Shown in pieces: positions 8,460-16,615 of a stretch of 47,332 bases of DNA. This DNA is from Victivallales bacterium. Its GTDB lineage: Bacteria > Verrucomicrobiota > Lentisphaeria > Oligosphaerales > Oligosphaeraceae. The stretch lies in the NCBI GenBank assembly GCA_017617415.1, contig JAFZWH010000037.1, forward strand, positions 1 through 47,332, written 5' to 3'. The first letter of the stretch is position 1; each line of letters begins with the position of its first letter. Under the pieces are notes generated by a model. The model saw only the letters and a list, made by a program, of their open reading frames with translations, was not told where the DNA came from and did not search any database. Both the position numbers and the translations under genes were made by a program.

Positions 8460-8618
8460 AAGTGTGGTGTCTCCTTAAATTCGTTCAGGATTTTGCAGGC
8501 ATTTTGGAGATTTTTGGGTGCAAATGCGACTGCGCATAGTAACTATGTAAAGGAGCTTTTACGCCCAAAAAACTCAAAAGGGCGCAAAAGCGTAAGGAAT
8601 TTAGGGGACACCGCACTT
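8460..8618. repeat. Foldback element filling an intergenic gap (MITE-like)
   Basis: Almost the entire gap between the LeuA-like gene and the fusion gene is one long imperfect inverted repeat. The ends match over 12 bases with one difference (AAGTGTGGTGTC at 8460-8471; AAGTGCGGTGTC read inward from 8618). Similarity continues inward (CCTAAATTC, TTTTGC, TTTTGGG) for about 50 bases per arm around a CATAGTAACTATG centre. The right end overlaps the upstream gene's stop codon, and the left arm carries the Shine-Dalgarno of the fusion gene, which would be paired in the folded RNA. It could be a dead non-autonomous mobile element, an RNA switch or both. Confidence 0.7.
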
Positions 8619-10026
8619 AGCTGTTCTCCTCATAGCAGATTTTGTTCAAGGCGGCGATGAAGGCGCGGATGCCGGCGCCGATGACGTCGGTGGAGATGCC
8701 CTTCCCGGAATACAGCTTGCCGTTCGAACGCAGTCGCACCACGCCGGAACCGACGGCCTCGCGGCCCTCGGTCACTGCGGTGATCTGGAAGTCATCCAGC
8801 TCGAAATGCCGTCCGAGGATGTTCTCGATGGAGAGGAACGCCGCGTCGATGGGACCGTCGCCCATGCTGAAGCCCTCGACCTCCTCGCCGTTCTTCAGCA
8901 GCACGACATGCGCCATCGAGGTCACCGTGTTTCCGCAGGTGATGACGAAGTTCTTCAGGGTATAGGTCGGGGGCACCTGCACTGCAGTGGTCGCCACAAT
9001 CGCGTCCAGGTCCTTGGGCGTCACCAGTTCCTTCTTGCTGGAGATGCGCTGGAACTCCTTATAGACATTCGACAGGTCCTCCGCAGAGAGTTCGTAGCCG
9101 AGCTTCTTGACTGCGGCGCCGATTGCCGCCATGTCATCCGCGCTGGACAGCTTCCAGTCGCCCGTGCTCTCCGAGGTCGTCTTGCGCTCCGGCGCCACGA
9201 CGAATTTGCCGTGGATCAGCTCCTCCACGGCGGCGATGATGCTCGCGCAGGCCGTGCGGTTCAAGGAGGCCGAGACGCCCAGCGATTCCCCGCGGACCTT
9301 CAGGAGGTCCGCCAACGCCTGCAACGGGAGCAGTTCCGACACGCCGATGGCGGTGCGCAACTGCGACACGCCGGCGCGCAGGCATGCGAGCGCGCAAGCC
9401 GAGGCCAGGTGGATTTCATCGGAGCACTCCACCGCCAAGGCCACTCCCGACAGTTCCGGAATGTCCTTCTTCAGCTGGGCGAGGAAATCGTACATCTCCT
9501 CTGGGAACATCGTTCCCGCCGTGTCGCACAGCGTGATGATTGTCGCACCGGCCGCAATCGCCGCCTTCACGGCCGCACAGAGGAAATCGTGTTCCGCGCG
9601 GGTGGCGTCGGTGAAGGAGACCTCGGTCTCAATGCCACGTTCGCGGACTTGGGAGGTCACCGCGGCGATCTTCTCCAGCACCGCCTCGGGCTTCTTATGG
9701 CACTGATATTCCATCTGGACCGCCGAAACCGGCGCGAGGATGTTGATGCGCGGCTTCGCGGCCTTCTTCACCGCCTCCACCGTCAACTCCAGCATCGACT
9801 CATCCAGCGGCATCGCACAGCTGATGACGCATTTGGCGGTCAACGGCGCAATGGCATGCAGGAACAGCACGTCCGGACGCCCCTTGGACACCGGCGCGGT
9901 CTCGATGACATCGACGCACAGTCGGTCTAGCTGCTTGAAAATCTCGATTTTCTCTTTGAACCCCAGCGCACTGTCGGCATGCTCGCATACCCGAAGTGTC
10001 GCGTCGGCAACAGCTAGCTTTTTCAT
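8617..10026 (-). CDS. LeuA-like protein with degenerate active site
   Basis: A 469-residue protein with the layout of alpha-isopropylmalate/citramalate/homocitrate synthases: an N-terminal HMGL-type TIM barrel (about 1-280), a linker, and a C-terminal LeuA allosteric dimerisation domain (about 355-465, with FSMGDGPIDAAF). The catalytic signatures are altered. The family motif DxTLRDGxQ reads DATLRVCEH, so the metal-binding Asp is Val. The HCHND metal motif reads ECSDE, losing both His ligands. The GERAGN loop is not recognisable. This suggests a pseudoenzyme or a changed chemistry rather than ordinary leucine synthesis. The start was set at ATG 10026, with GAGG eight bases upstream; a longer upstream frame has no ribosome site. 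It precedes the fusion gene and nifJ on the same strand and may form an operon with them. Confidence 0.75.
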   Translation of the reverse strand: MKKLAVADATLRVCEHADSALGFKEKIEIFKQLDRLCVDVIETAPVSKGRPDVLFLHAIAPLTAKCVISCAMPLDESMLELTVEAVKKAAKPRINILAPVSAVQMEYQCHKKPEAVLEKIAAVTSQVRERGIETEVSFTDATRAEHDFLCAAVKAAIAAGATIITLCDTAGTMFPEEMYDFLAQLKKDIPELSGVALAVECSDEIHLASACALACLRAGVSQLRTAIGVSELLPLQALADLLKVRGESLGVSASLNRTACASIIAAVEELIHGKFVVAPERKTTSESTGDWKLSSADDMAAIGAAVKKLGYELSAEDLSNVYKEFQRISSKKELVTPKDLDAIVATTAVQVPPTYTLKNFVITCGNTVTSMAHVVLLKNGEEVEGFSMGDGPIDAAFLSIENILGRHFELDDFQITAVTEGREAVGSGVVRLRSNGKLYSGKGISTDVIGAGIRAFIAALNKICYEENS

Positions 10027-10128
10027 GTTTTGACCTCGTTGACTTGCTCTGGACGTTCTGGCCGCCCACTGCCATTGTATGCCCGTAGATAACAAACGGG
10101 CAAACTATTAATATATTGCAATAAATGG

Positions 10129-10157
10129 GTTTTACAAACGAAACACCCTTCGGGTGT
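10129..10157 (-). terminator. Intrinsic terminator after the glycosidase gene
   Basis: Read on the minus strand, a 6-bp stem with a short loop (10143-10157, ACACCC/GGGTGT) is followed by TTTCGTTTGTAAAA. It lies about 60 bases after the glycosidase stop codon. Confidence 0.65.
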
Positions 10158-10182
10158 CGCCCTGAATATGCCTTGAATCCTT

Positions 10183-10207
10183 CCCCTGCGGTCTTGCCCC
10201 GCAGGGG
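10183..10207. repeat. Stem-loop CCCCTGC/GCAGGGG
   Basis: A perfect 7-bp stem with an 11-base loop, 13 bases after the glycosidase stop. There is no T run, so it may protect the mRNA 3' end ahead of the terminator at 10143-10157. Confidence 0.5.
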
Positions 10208-10219
10208 ACCGTCAAAACG

Positions 10220-13200
10220 CTACTGCGGGATGATTCGGAAGAGCGTGGTGGAATTGTCTGGAATTGTCACTTCGGAGACGCCATTCCGAATGGCAAGTTC
10301 CTCGCCGGTCAGCAGGTTCTTCAGCATGCCAGTGGCACAGGGGAAGTTCAGGCGCCGTTCGCCACCTTTGATGGCGTGGATGGTGAGGACGTTGTGCCCC
10401 GCCCAGACGACATCGAAATGGTTGTCGTCATAGACCGTGACGCCCGCCGTCTTGGCGATGGCGGCCAGCCAGGCTCCGGGCAACTGGGGCAACGCGCAGA
10501 AGAAGAGTTTGCAGTTGTCGTTCTGCACTTGAATCATCGCGGGGCGTCCATCCGCAAGCGTTCCCAGCACCGTCACGGGAGCGCCTTCGTCGATTTCGGG
10601 GGTGAAGAGCGGACCGTAGGCATCGTAGGTTCGCAGCGTGGTCGGCGCATCCGCACCGAAGAACTCCTTGCCGGCAGCGGTGAGCGCCATCAAACGCGGC
10701 ATGCGAGTGGTGTCCATCGCAAAAGGCACGCCGAGAATCCGCTCCGTGTTGTCTGGCGAAACGCCCTGCTCCGTAGTGACTCCCACGCCATATTGGAAGA
10801 GCATCGTGCGGCCGTCACCTTTGAGCGCCTCGATGGTCTGGAGGTCCTCCTCGGTAAGCCGCCAGGCATTCAGGAAGACGAGGCACTGATATTGGTCGCC
10901 CACCTTCGGCAGATCCGTAAAGAGGTACTGGTCGATTTTCGCACCGGAACGGTAGAGTTGGGCATATTGCTGACCAGAAAAAAGATATGCCAGCGGGCTG
11001 CCCATCACCTGGGTGACATGCGACCGTTCGTCAATGAAGACCGCGATGGTGTCGCGCTTGTCTGTCCAGTCGTCCAGCGCGGGTTCGGCAGTTCGGATTT
11101 CCTCCTCGATGGTCTGGAGTTTTCCGGCGACTTGCGCCAAACGCGTGTCCCCGCCAATCCATCCTTGGCTGAAGTCATACCAGTGCGTGCTCACGCCAGA
11201 GGCGATGTTCGCGCCCATCTCGCGCTCGATGACCGCGCGGCTGCCCATCAGCGTCCAGACCTTGCCGAATTGGTCGGTGGCCGCGTGGACGGTGCGGATG
11301 TCGCTCTCGCAGACATACATCTTGCCACGCAGGACGGCCGAGGCCTCGGGCGGCATGTACCCGCCGGCCCCGCCCATCTCGCGGTCCGAGTAGCGCGTGG
11401 GACTGATATGGAAGTCCACGGACGGCGCGTCCAGCACGCGCGCCAGCGCGAAGTGTCCAATGCGCGGAATCCACTGTCCGCTCAACACGAAGGTGGTATA
11501 GCCGTAGTAGGCGCCGGCCAGCAGCCGGTTGTCCGTCAGGCGTTTCACAGTATCGCAGTAGTGGACGATGGCATCGCTGACCACCTGCGAGAAGAAGTCC
11601 TGGAAGTCGATGACCTTGCGGGATTTCACCGGGTCGTGGAGATCCGCGATGCCAGCGGCCTTTCGCTCGGCGGGCGTGGGCAGTTCCAGTTCATCGAAGG
11701 ACGCATCCTGACTCTGCCACGCCGCCTGGAGTTTGGCGATGTCATCCTCATAACGTTCGCGCATCCATGCGCGGAAACCCTGGAGGAATGGGCGGCTGTA
11801 GTCGCAATAATCGCTGCTCTGCGAGCCCCAGTACATCCACTCCCAGGTGATTCCGCTGGAAGGCGCCAGACCGATGACGCGCGCGCCATAGGGCATCGAG
11901 CGCAGGTGTTCGACCAGCGCAGTAAGCAGGCGGTCGCCGAAGGCAAGCCACTCCGGCGAGGCCAGCGAGGGATACTCGCTCTTGGTACCGGAGTAATTGG
12001 TGATCTGCGTGGACCCGCCATAGACGCAACAGCATGCCTCCGGATGCACGTCAAGCCAGGACTGCAATGCCTCGGAATCCAGAAGCACGCAAATCATGAA
12101 ATTCGCGGTGGGATTCCGCAGCAACACGCGCGTGCAAAGGCGGTCCAATGCCTTGAAGGAGAACTCGTCGGTCGCAGCATCGTATTTCCAGTTTCGGTAG
12201 TGCAGCCATACTCCCTTTACGTCATTGGCAAGAAGATTGGACTCCTCGGCATATTCGGCTTCGGAATCAGTCATGTCCAGCAGACAGTGGTCGGTAAGGA
12301 TTTCCTCTGTATTATTCAAGCGGAAATAGGGGATGCCGTTGCGGAAAAGCAACTTGGTATCCGGCAACTCGGAACCGCCCTGCCCCGTCAAGGTGAATTT
12401 GCCCAGCACAAATGGTCCCTCCGCCAACACGCCCGGGAGTTCCATACGTACCGTCCACTCGCCATTCGGCAGATAGTTCAGCGGAACCCGGATGGCATCC
12501 AGCCGTTGAACCGCGCCATCCTCCGAAGGTGCCTCATGCCCCAACGTCGCCACCGGGAAACTCAGTCTGCCATTCTCAAGATAGACCGAGGCGCTCGGCA
12601 AGTTCGCGGCACGCGCGACTTGCTCAGGAATCACCAGTTTTCGCTCGTAGAGTTCAGGGAAGAGTTCCAGCACCTCGTCCGGACGATAGACTTTGCGCAA
12701 CCCCGTGGCACGGCATTTGGCGCGCACCAACGGAAGAGGCCTTGTGGGAAGCACGCCCCAAGGACCACAGCCTGCGGGTCCCTGCTCAATGGCAGGCCGG
12801 AAGTTCTTGGCGACATCAAACGCCTCGGCCGCCGACGGTCCCGGATGCCCCGTCACGCCAGTGATGGCGTATTCCCACTCGTGGTCGGTGAACATCACCA
12901 CGGTTCGCCCGTCATCGTAGAGCAAATCCACCTCGCCCAGCAGACCACCATAGGTATCCGTATTCACCACGTAGGCCTCCACGAAATTCTCACCCTCGCG
13001 AAGCAGATCCGTGACATCAAGATAGTCCGCCTTCCGCCAGTCCATCGCATTCTTGCATTCCAGCAAATGGCCATTCAGACGCAATGTGAGTTCATCGTCT
13101 GCGGTGACCTGCACTTGTGCGGCGGTGAGGTGTCCCAGGTCATTTAAAGTAAATCTACGACGCAATACGACGCGGGCGAACGGATCATTGGTCTTGGCCC

Positions 13201-14095
13201 AGATCCACTTCGCTTGCCAGGCACCTTGACGAGGCATCAGCCGTGCATACACTTCGGTCGCAGTAGCATCTCCTTCGCTGTTTGCGTTGCACAGCACGAA
13301 CTGGACAGTGGCAGCCTCAGGCGAAAGATTCATTTCGCTGATGCCAGAGTCGTTATCGCGAGCATTCGCATCCAAACAATCCAATTCCCTGCCATAGATG
13401 TCTAGAATTCTCACTCGCATTGAGACACCTGCCTGGGCATTAAGCCGTAGAGCCAACACACCGCCTTCCGGCATCACTTCCACTAGTTCGGAGACAGCCT
13501 CTTCGCCAGGGGAAAGAACCAACTGTCCCTCCGCCTTCAAATGACCGCCAGCCCAGTTTTGCGCACGCGAGACATCCTTCGGATCGCACAAGGCAAAGTC
13601 ACCATTCGGCACCGCATTTTCGGAACGCGTACGGAAGAGCACCTGGTGGACGCCAATATGGTTTTCGCCTTCCAGACCGATATCAAAACGAAGTATTGTA
13701 ATCGTGCCTTTCCACAGCGGATGTTTTGCACACTGGACCACCACTGGTTCCACACCGGCCATCTGGCTTGCGTTCAGTGGGCAGACCAATTTGCGCTCCT
13801 CCGAAAGCTGCTCGTCCGCATGCGCAAAATAAATCGTAAAGTAACTCTCGTTTGACTCCAGCAAAACCTCCATCTGGGGATTCGTTTCCGCATCAATCGT
13901 AGTGCCTACAGGAGTGTAGAGGAATGGCCAGTGCGCAGACACGCCAGTAAAGCCATTTTCATCCACGGAACTCGATACGAAATTCTCCACACGCCACGAC
14001 TGGAAATCCAAACCGCTGTAACTCTGAAACGCCACTGCACGCAGGCATCCCAAATACACCGCACAGAAAATCGCTGTCAAAAACAATTTCTTCAT
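10220..14095 (-). CDS. Large secreted GH42-like glycoside hydrolase
   Basis: A 1291-residue exported protein. The N-terminus is a signal peptide with a probable cut after LRAVA, near residue 22. Regions to about 290 are beta-rich and undefined. Residues about 290-400 (starting WQAKWIWAKTNDPFARVVLRR) resemble the carbohydrate-binding N-terminal domain of alpha-rhamnosidases. Residues about 600-1000 resemble a clan GH-A/GH42 barrel; Glu in GITWEWMYWG near 751 and in VCESDIRT near 930 are candidate acid/base and nucleophile. Residues about 1060-1200 look like the GH42 trimerisation (amidotransferase-like) domain. Substrate is probably a beta-galactoside or a related plant or host glycan; the family assignment needs a profile search. 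The start is supported by AGAGGAGT seven bases upstream. It stands alone, divergent from the H1-like gene, with an operator-like dyad ahead of it. Confidence 0.75.
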   Translation of the reverse strand: MKKLFLTAIFCAVYLGCLRAVAFQSYSGLDFQSWRVENFVSSSVDENGFTGVSAHWPFLYTPVGTTIDAETNPQMEVLLESNESYFTIYFAHADEQLSEERKLVCPLNASQMAGVEPVVVQCAKHPLWKGTITILRFDIGLEGENHIGVHQVLFRTRSENAVPNGDFALCDPKDVSRAQNWAGGHLKAEGQLVLSPGEEAVSELVEVMPEGGVLALRLNAQAGVSMRVRILDIYGRELDCLDANARDNDSGISEMNLSPEAATVQFVLCNANSEGDATATEVYARLMPRQGAWQAKWIWAKTNDPFARVVLRRRFTLNDLGHLTAAQVQVTADDELTLRLNGHLLECKNAMDWRKADYLDVTDLLREGENFVEAYVVNTDTYGGLLGEVDLLYDDGRTVVMFTDHEWEYAITGVTGHPGPSAAEAFDVAKNFRPAIEQGPAGCGPWGVLPTRPLPLVRAKCRATGLRKVYRPDEVLELFPELYERKLVIPEQVARAANLPSASVYLENGRLSFPVATLGHEAPSEDGAVQRLDAIRVPLNYLPNGEWTVRMELPGVLAEGPFVLGKFTLTGQGGSELPDTKLLFRNGIPYFRLNNTEEILTDHCLLDMTDSEAEYAEESNLLANDVKGVWLHYRNWKYDAATDEFSFKALDRLCTRVLLRNPTANFMICVLLDSEALQSWLDVHPEACCCVYGGSTQITNYSGTKSEYPSLASPEWLAFGDRLLTALVEHLRSMPYGARVIGLAPSSGITWEWMYWGSQSSDYCDYSRPFLQGFRAWMRERYEDDIAKLQAAWQSQDASFDELELPTPAERKAAGIADLHDPVKSRKVIDFQDFFSQVVSDAIVHYCDTVKRLTDNRLLAGAYYGYTTFVLSGQWIPRIGHFALARVLDAPSVDFHISPTRYSDREMGGAGGYMPPEASAVLRGKMYVCESDIRTVHAATDQFGKVWTLMGSRAVIEREMGANIASGVSTHWYDFSQGWIGGDTRLAQVAGKLQTIEEEIRTAEPALDDWTDKRDTIAVFIDERSHVTQVMGSPLAYLFSGQQYAQLYRSGAKIDQYLFTDLPKVGDQYQCLVFLNAWRLTEEDLQTIEALKGDGRTMLFQYGVGVTTEQGVSPDNTERILGVPFAMDTTRMPRLMALTAAGKEFFGADAPTTLRTYDAYGPLFTPEIDEGAPVTVLGTLADGRPAMIQVQNDNCKLFFCALPQLPGAWLAAIAKTAGVTVYDDNHFDVVWAGHNVLTIHAIKGGERRLNFPCATGMLKNLLTGEELAIRNGVSEVTIPDNSTTLFRIIPQ

Positions 14096-14127
14096 CGTTA
14101 GACTCCTCTTGAAAACGTCTCGTTAAG

Positions 14128-14143
14128 ATTGGTAATTTCCAAT
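14128..14143. promoter_or_regulatory. Operator-like dyad ATTGG-N6-CCAAT
   Basis: A 16-base near-palindrome (ATTGG at 14128-14132, CCAAT at 14139-14143, AATT core) lies about 33 bases upstream of the glycosidase start. This is a typical place for a sugar-responsive repressor or activator site. The regulator is not in the window. Confidence 0.4.
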
Positions 14144-14221
14144 ACTATGATTTCACCACTTTTTTTTGTTGATAAAACTTGCGAAAAAAACGCGCGACAT
14201 CAAACTTTTGACCACTCTGTG

Positions 14222-14259
14222 AAAAAAAACATAAAAAATCAAAAAAAAATTGAAAAAAA
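14222..14259. other. Phased A-tracts (intrinsic DNA bend)
   Basis: Four A runs of 8, 6, 9 and 7 bases occupy 14222-14229, 14233-14238, 14241-14249 and 14253-14259. Their centres are about 10, 9.5 and 11 bases apart, matching the DNA helical repeat. Such phasing is known to bend DNA. The bend lies between two divergent genes. Confidence 0.75.
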
Positions 14260-14546
14260 CACATGAAAATTGTCACAACACCCTTTTTTTTTCGCGCAAC
14301 GGTGTATAGTTATGTACAGGTCCAACCAACCGATGTCGTGATGGTTGCATAAGATTTCCCTTTTTTTATCAACAATCCGCGGCATCAACCTTTGCGGAGT
14401 TAAATCCGCGGCGGCTTGGACTCTCTTTCTCCTGGCATTTCTCAGTATTTTTGTTTTTTACCTCAAGTAACACTTTTCGGCGTTTTTTTCTCCGTCGATA
14501 AGCAACCTCCCGAGTGATCGGGAACAACCCAAAGGAAAACAACACA

Positions 14547-14900
14547 ATGGCAACTGCTGCAAAGAAAGCTGCTCCCGCGAAGAAAGCCCCCGCCAAGAAG
14601 GCCGCCCCTGCTAAGAAGGCTGCTCCGGCGAAGAAAGCCGCCCCCGCCAAGAAGGCTGCTCCGGCGAAGAAAGCCGCCCCCGCCAAGAAGGCCGCCGCTC
14701 CGGCGAAGAAAGCCGCCCCCGCCAAGAAGGCCGCTCCGGCGAAGAAAGCCGCCCCTGCCAAGAAGGCTGCTCCCGCGAAGAAGGCTGCCCCGAAGGCTGC
14801 CGCTCCTGCTAAGAAGGCCCCTGCCAAGAAGGCTGCTCCGGCAAAGAAGGCTCCTGCTAAGAAGGCCGCCCCTGCCAAGAAGGCCGCTGCCAAGAAATAA
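14547..14900 (+). CDS. Histone H1-like Lys/Ala/Pro-repeat DNA-binding protein
   Basis: A 117-residue, extremely basic protein built almost entirely of AAPAKK/KKAPAKKA-type repeats with no acidic residues. This composition matches bacterial histone H1-like proteins (such as chlamydial Hc1/Hc2-type tails and AlgP-type proteins), which bind DNA non-specifically and compact the nucleoid. No globular domain is present, so it is a free-standing tail. ATG 14547 was chosen because the repeat composition begins there and AAAGGA lies upstream; an in-frame ATG at 14514 would add a dissimilar MIGNNPKENNT segment with no ribosome site. The coding DNA is itself a set of imperfect 15-18-bp repeats, so copy number may vary between strains. 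A strong terminator follows directly. Confidence 0.85.
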   Translation: MATAAKKAAPAKKAPAKKAAPAKKAAPAKKAAPAKKAAPAKKAAPAKKAAAPAKKAAPAKKAAPAKKAAPAKKAAPAKKAAPKAAAPAKKAPAKKAAPAKKAPAKKAAPAKKAAAKK

Positions 14901-14922
14901 TCGCAGTCGTCTTTGACGAATC

Positions 14923-14963
14923 AAAAGCCGCCGGCTGATTTCGGTCAGTCGGCGGCTTTTTTG
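14923..14963 (+). terminator. Strong intrinsic terminator after the H1-like gene
   Basis: A 16-bp stem with one G-U pair (14923-14938 with 14945-14960), a 6-base loop and a T6 run. It is A-tailed on the other side, so it can also end the opposite-strand DUF3795 transcript, whose stop lies at 14984. Confidence 0.92.
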
Positions 14964-14983
14964 TTGGCCAAAATCATCACCTA

Positions 14984-15328
14984 TCAGCCAGCGGTATTCG
15001 CGCCCAGATTTTCCAACACTTCCGGGTTGTTCGCCACCATCCTGCCGAGTTTCTCGCATCGGTCCATTTCGTCACAATTTCCGCATGTCGTGTAATGGTG
15101 TTCCTGCGCGCACTTCCGAATGGGACAGAGCGATTCGCAATATGGCGTCTTCACGCCCGGAATCCGGCATCCGGTGCAATGGATCATCTCCGGCGTAATC
15201 TCCACGCCGTTCAGTTCCGACCAGAGCTTCGCGACCTTCCGGCGCAGGTCGTCGTCATGGTTCACCGTCGCGATACGGGCTTCGCAGGTTTCGCAATCCA
15301 GTCCGCAATACGCAATGAAGTCTTTCAT
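14984..15328 (-). CDS. DUF3795 family cysteine-rich protein
   Basis: A 114-residue protein matching the DUF3795 pattern: an opening with YCGLDCETC (Cys 8, 12 and 15), a central basic helix, then CTGC, YCESLCPIRKC and CGNCDEMDRC. The ten or so cysteines suggest a bound metal or iron-sulfur cluster. The family is widespread in anaerobes and its biochemical role is not established. A Shine-Dalgarno-like AAGAG lies 7 bases before the ATG. It is transcribed leftward toward the shared terminator at 14923-14963 and lies 56 bases downstream of a lipoprotein gene on the same strand. Confidence 0.85.
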   Translation of the reverse strand: MKDFIAYCGLDCETCEARIATVNHDDDLRRKVAKLWSELNGVEITPEMIHCTGCRIPGVKTPYCESLCPIRKCAQEHHYTTCGNCDEMDRCEKLGRMVANNPEVLENLGANTAG

Positions 15329-15384
15329 TTCGATCTCTTCACCCTATTCCCCTGACTATGCAAGTAAATGTCAGTCCCGAAAAG

Positions 15385-16434
15385 CTATTCGTCATTTGTC
15401 TCCAATTCCGTAGATGAAAAATACCTATCGACAGAAATATCGCATTCCTCGTCATCGACATAATAACGGACATAGGCCGTAAAATCGACGTCTGCTCCAT
15501 AATCCAATCTCAATACATAGGAGAAATACCATTTCTTCTTGTCATCCTGCCCAGAAACATTATTCGCTCCTTTTTCTCCAAAATCCGGCTGGCCGAGGAT
15601 TTCCACGGCTGGTGGCTGAGAATTCTCCAAGCAAGGCTTGACTCCTTCCCAAATGGCAATCTTCTTCTCAAGCACCTTCTTCTCCTTCTGGGCAATCCAG
15701 TTGTCAGCCCATGTCGCGGTCTCGCCTTTCAACTTTTCGAGCTTCTTGATTTCCCTGTCAATTGCATCACACAACTCGGAATTCTCCGGAACCAATTGCC
15801 ACGGTCTTTGCTTCCATTCTCCGTTGACGCGTTGCCACCAAACTACCGTGTTATCATTCCGCGTGACAACCACATTGTCCGCATTGCAAGCCAAATATAC
15901 AAGTTTTCCCCAAAATGCGCCGACGGTTTCACCATTCAATTCCAAGACGGTTTGGGAAGTCTTGGCAGTTTTCTCCACGGGGATGATTTTAACTTTCCCG
16001 AATGGCGTCTTGAAATAGTGATATCCGTATAATCGCTGATACAAAACACCGCCATTTACCGAATCCTTGCAATTAAAGGGTACTATCACACAGAAAAAAG
16101 GATAGAGGAGGGGCAGCGCGAATACAGCGACAGGTCCTGCAAGATGCACAAATGTCACAACAGACAAACACATCACCGGCACGGCAACGGTGTCCGCCAC
16201 CAGAATCCCCGTATCGCCAATCACCGCCGCAGGCAAGGTCACTGGATAGGTATACCAGGGAGCGTTTTTGGCGGTTTCCACAGTCAGATAGTTGAATCTG
16301 CCATTCAAGTAACAGCGTGCCGGACCATTCACACAACCGGAAAGCATCATCACCGCCACCGCCACGGCAATCGGCACGGCAAAATTAGTAATCCACCACC
16401 TGTTTCTCGTGGGTTTGGTCAAGGTTTTCTCCAT
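15385..16434 (-). CDS. Lipoprotein with hydrophobic N-terminal half
   Basis: A 349-residue protein with a signal sequence and lipobox (LSGC, Cys near residue 34), so it should be lipid-anchored in the envelope. Residues about 45-95 (from NGRFNYLTVETAKN through ADTVAVPVM) resemble the short YceK/YidQ-type lipoprotein module. A strongly hydrophobic segment follows near 93-125, then a mixed charged domain of about 200 residues with a coiled-coil-like stretch near 235-270. The C-terminal half is not recognised. The start lacks a clear ribosome site. Two operator-like dyads 40 bases apart lie just upstream (16470-16533), and a terminator separates it from the MetY-type gene, so it probably has its own promoter. 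Confidence 0.65.
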   Translation of the reverse strand: MEKTLTKPTRNRWWITNFAVPIAVAVAVMMLSGCVNGPARCYLNGRFNYLTVETAKNAPWYTYPVTLPAAVIGDTGILVADTVAVPVMCLSVVTFVHLAGPVAVFALPLLYPFFCVIVPFNCKDSVNGGVLYQRLYGYHYFKTPFGKVKIIPVEKTAKTSQTVLELNGETVGAFWGKLVYLACNADNVVVTRNDNTVVWWQRVNGEWKQRPWQLVPENSELCDAIDREIKKLEKLKGETATWADNWIAQKEKKVLEKKIAIWEGVKPCLENSQPPAVEILGQPDFGEKGANNVSGQDDKKKWYFSYVLRLDYGADVDFTAYVRYYVDDEECDISVDRYFSSTELETNDE

Positions 16435-16469
16435 TGATCACTCTGGATTTAGTCGGCTTGCCGATCAAA

Positions 16470-16491
16470 AGTGTCATGAAATTCTGACACT
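16470..16491. promoter_or_regulatory. Operator-like dyad 1 (AGTGTCA/TGACACT)
   Basis: A perfect 7-bp inverted repeat (16470-16476, 16485-16491) with an 8-base spacer, 36 bases upstream of the lipoprotein start. It is paired with a related dyad centred 40 bases away. Confidence 0.5.
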
Positions 16492-16507
16492 ATGGCAAGA
16501 TTCTTCA

Positions 16508-16533
16508 AAAGTGTCAGAATTTTCAAACACTTT
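16508..16533. promoter_or_regulatory. Operator-like dyad 2 (AAAGTGT/ACACTTT)
   Basis: A perfect 7-bp inverted repeat (16508-16514, 16527-16533). Both dyads share the AGTGT/ACACT core, and their centres (16480.5 and 16520.5) are 40 bases apart, close to four helical turns, as for cooperative repressor sites. Confidence 0.5.
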
Positions 16534-16541
16534 ACCACTAT

Positions 16542-16588
16542 AAAAAAGTCAGGCGTGAGGACAACAGGGAATGTCCGCCCCCCGCCTG
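16542..16588 (-). terminator. Intrinsic terminator after the MetY-type gene
   Basis: On the minus strand a CAGGCG/CGCCTG stem (plus-strand 16550-16555 with 16583-16588) contains an inner GGACA/TGTCC stem and is followed by a T6 run (A6 at 16542-16547). Confidence 0.75.
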
Positions 16589-16615
16589 GTTGTTTTAGTT
16601 TTCTAACTGTAAATC

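Larger units (their letters stand above)
14096..14546. other. 451-base divergent intergenic region, A/T-rich and probably curved
   Basis: This gap separates the glycosidase (leftward) from the H1-like gene (rightward). It holds a TTGG/CCAA dyad near the glycosidase, many A and T runs including a phased A-tract block at 14222-14259, a CAACC/GGTTG dyad near 14323-14346, and two TCCGCGGC copies near 14376-14415. No protein-coding frame looks real. No convincing -35/-10 pair could be chosen. Confidence 0.7.

Noticed and set aside
10376-13147. 923-codon open frame opposite the glycosidase
   Set aside because: No domain or ribosome site; shadow of the secreted enzyme, which has a signal peptide and a good start.
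14369-14893. Ala/Gly/Phe-repeat protein (FLAGAAFLAGA-like) opposite the H1-like gene
   Set aside because: It is the reverse complement of the AAPAKK repeats; no ribosome site or promoter, and a terminator would cut it.
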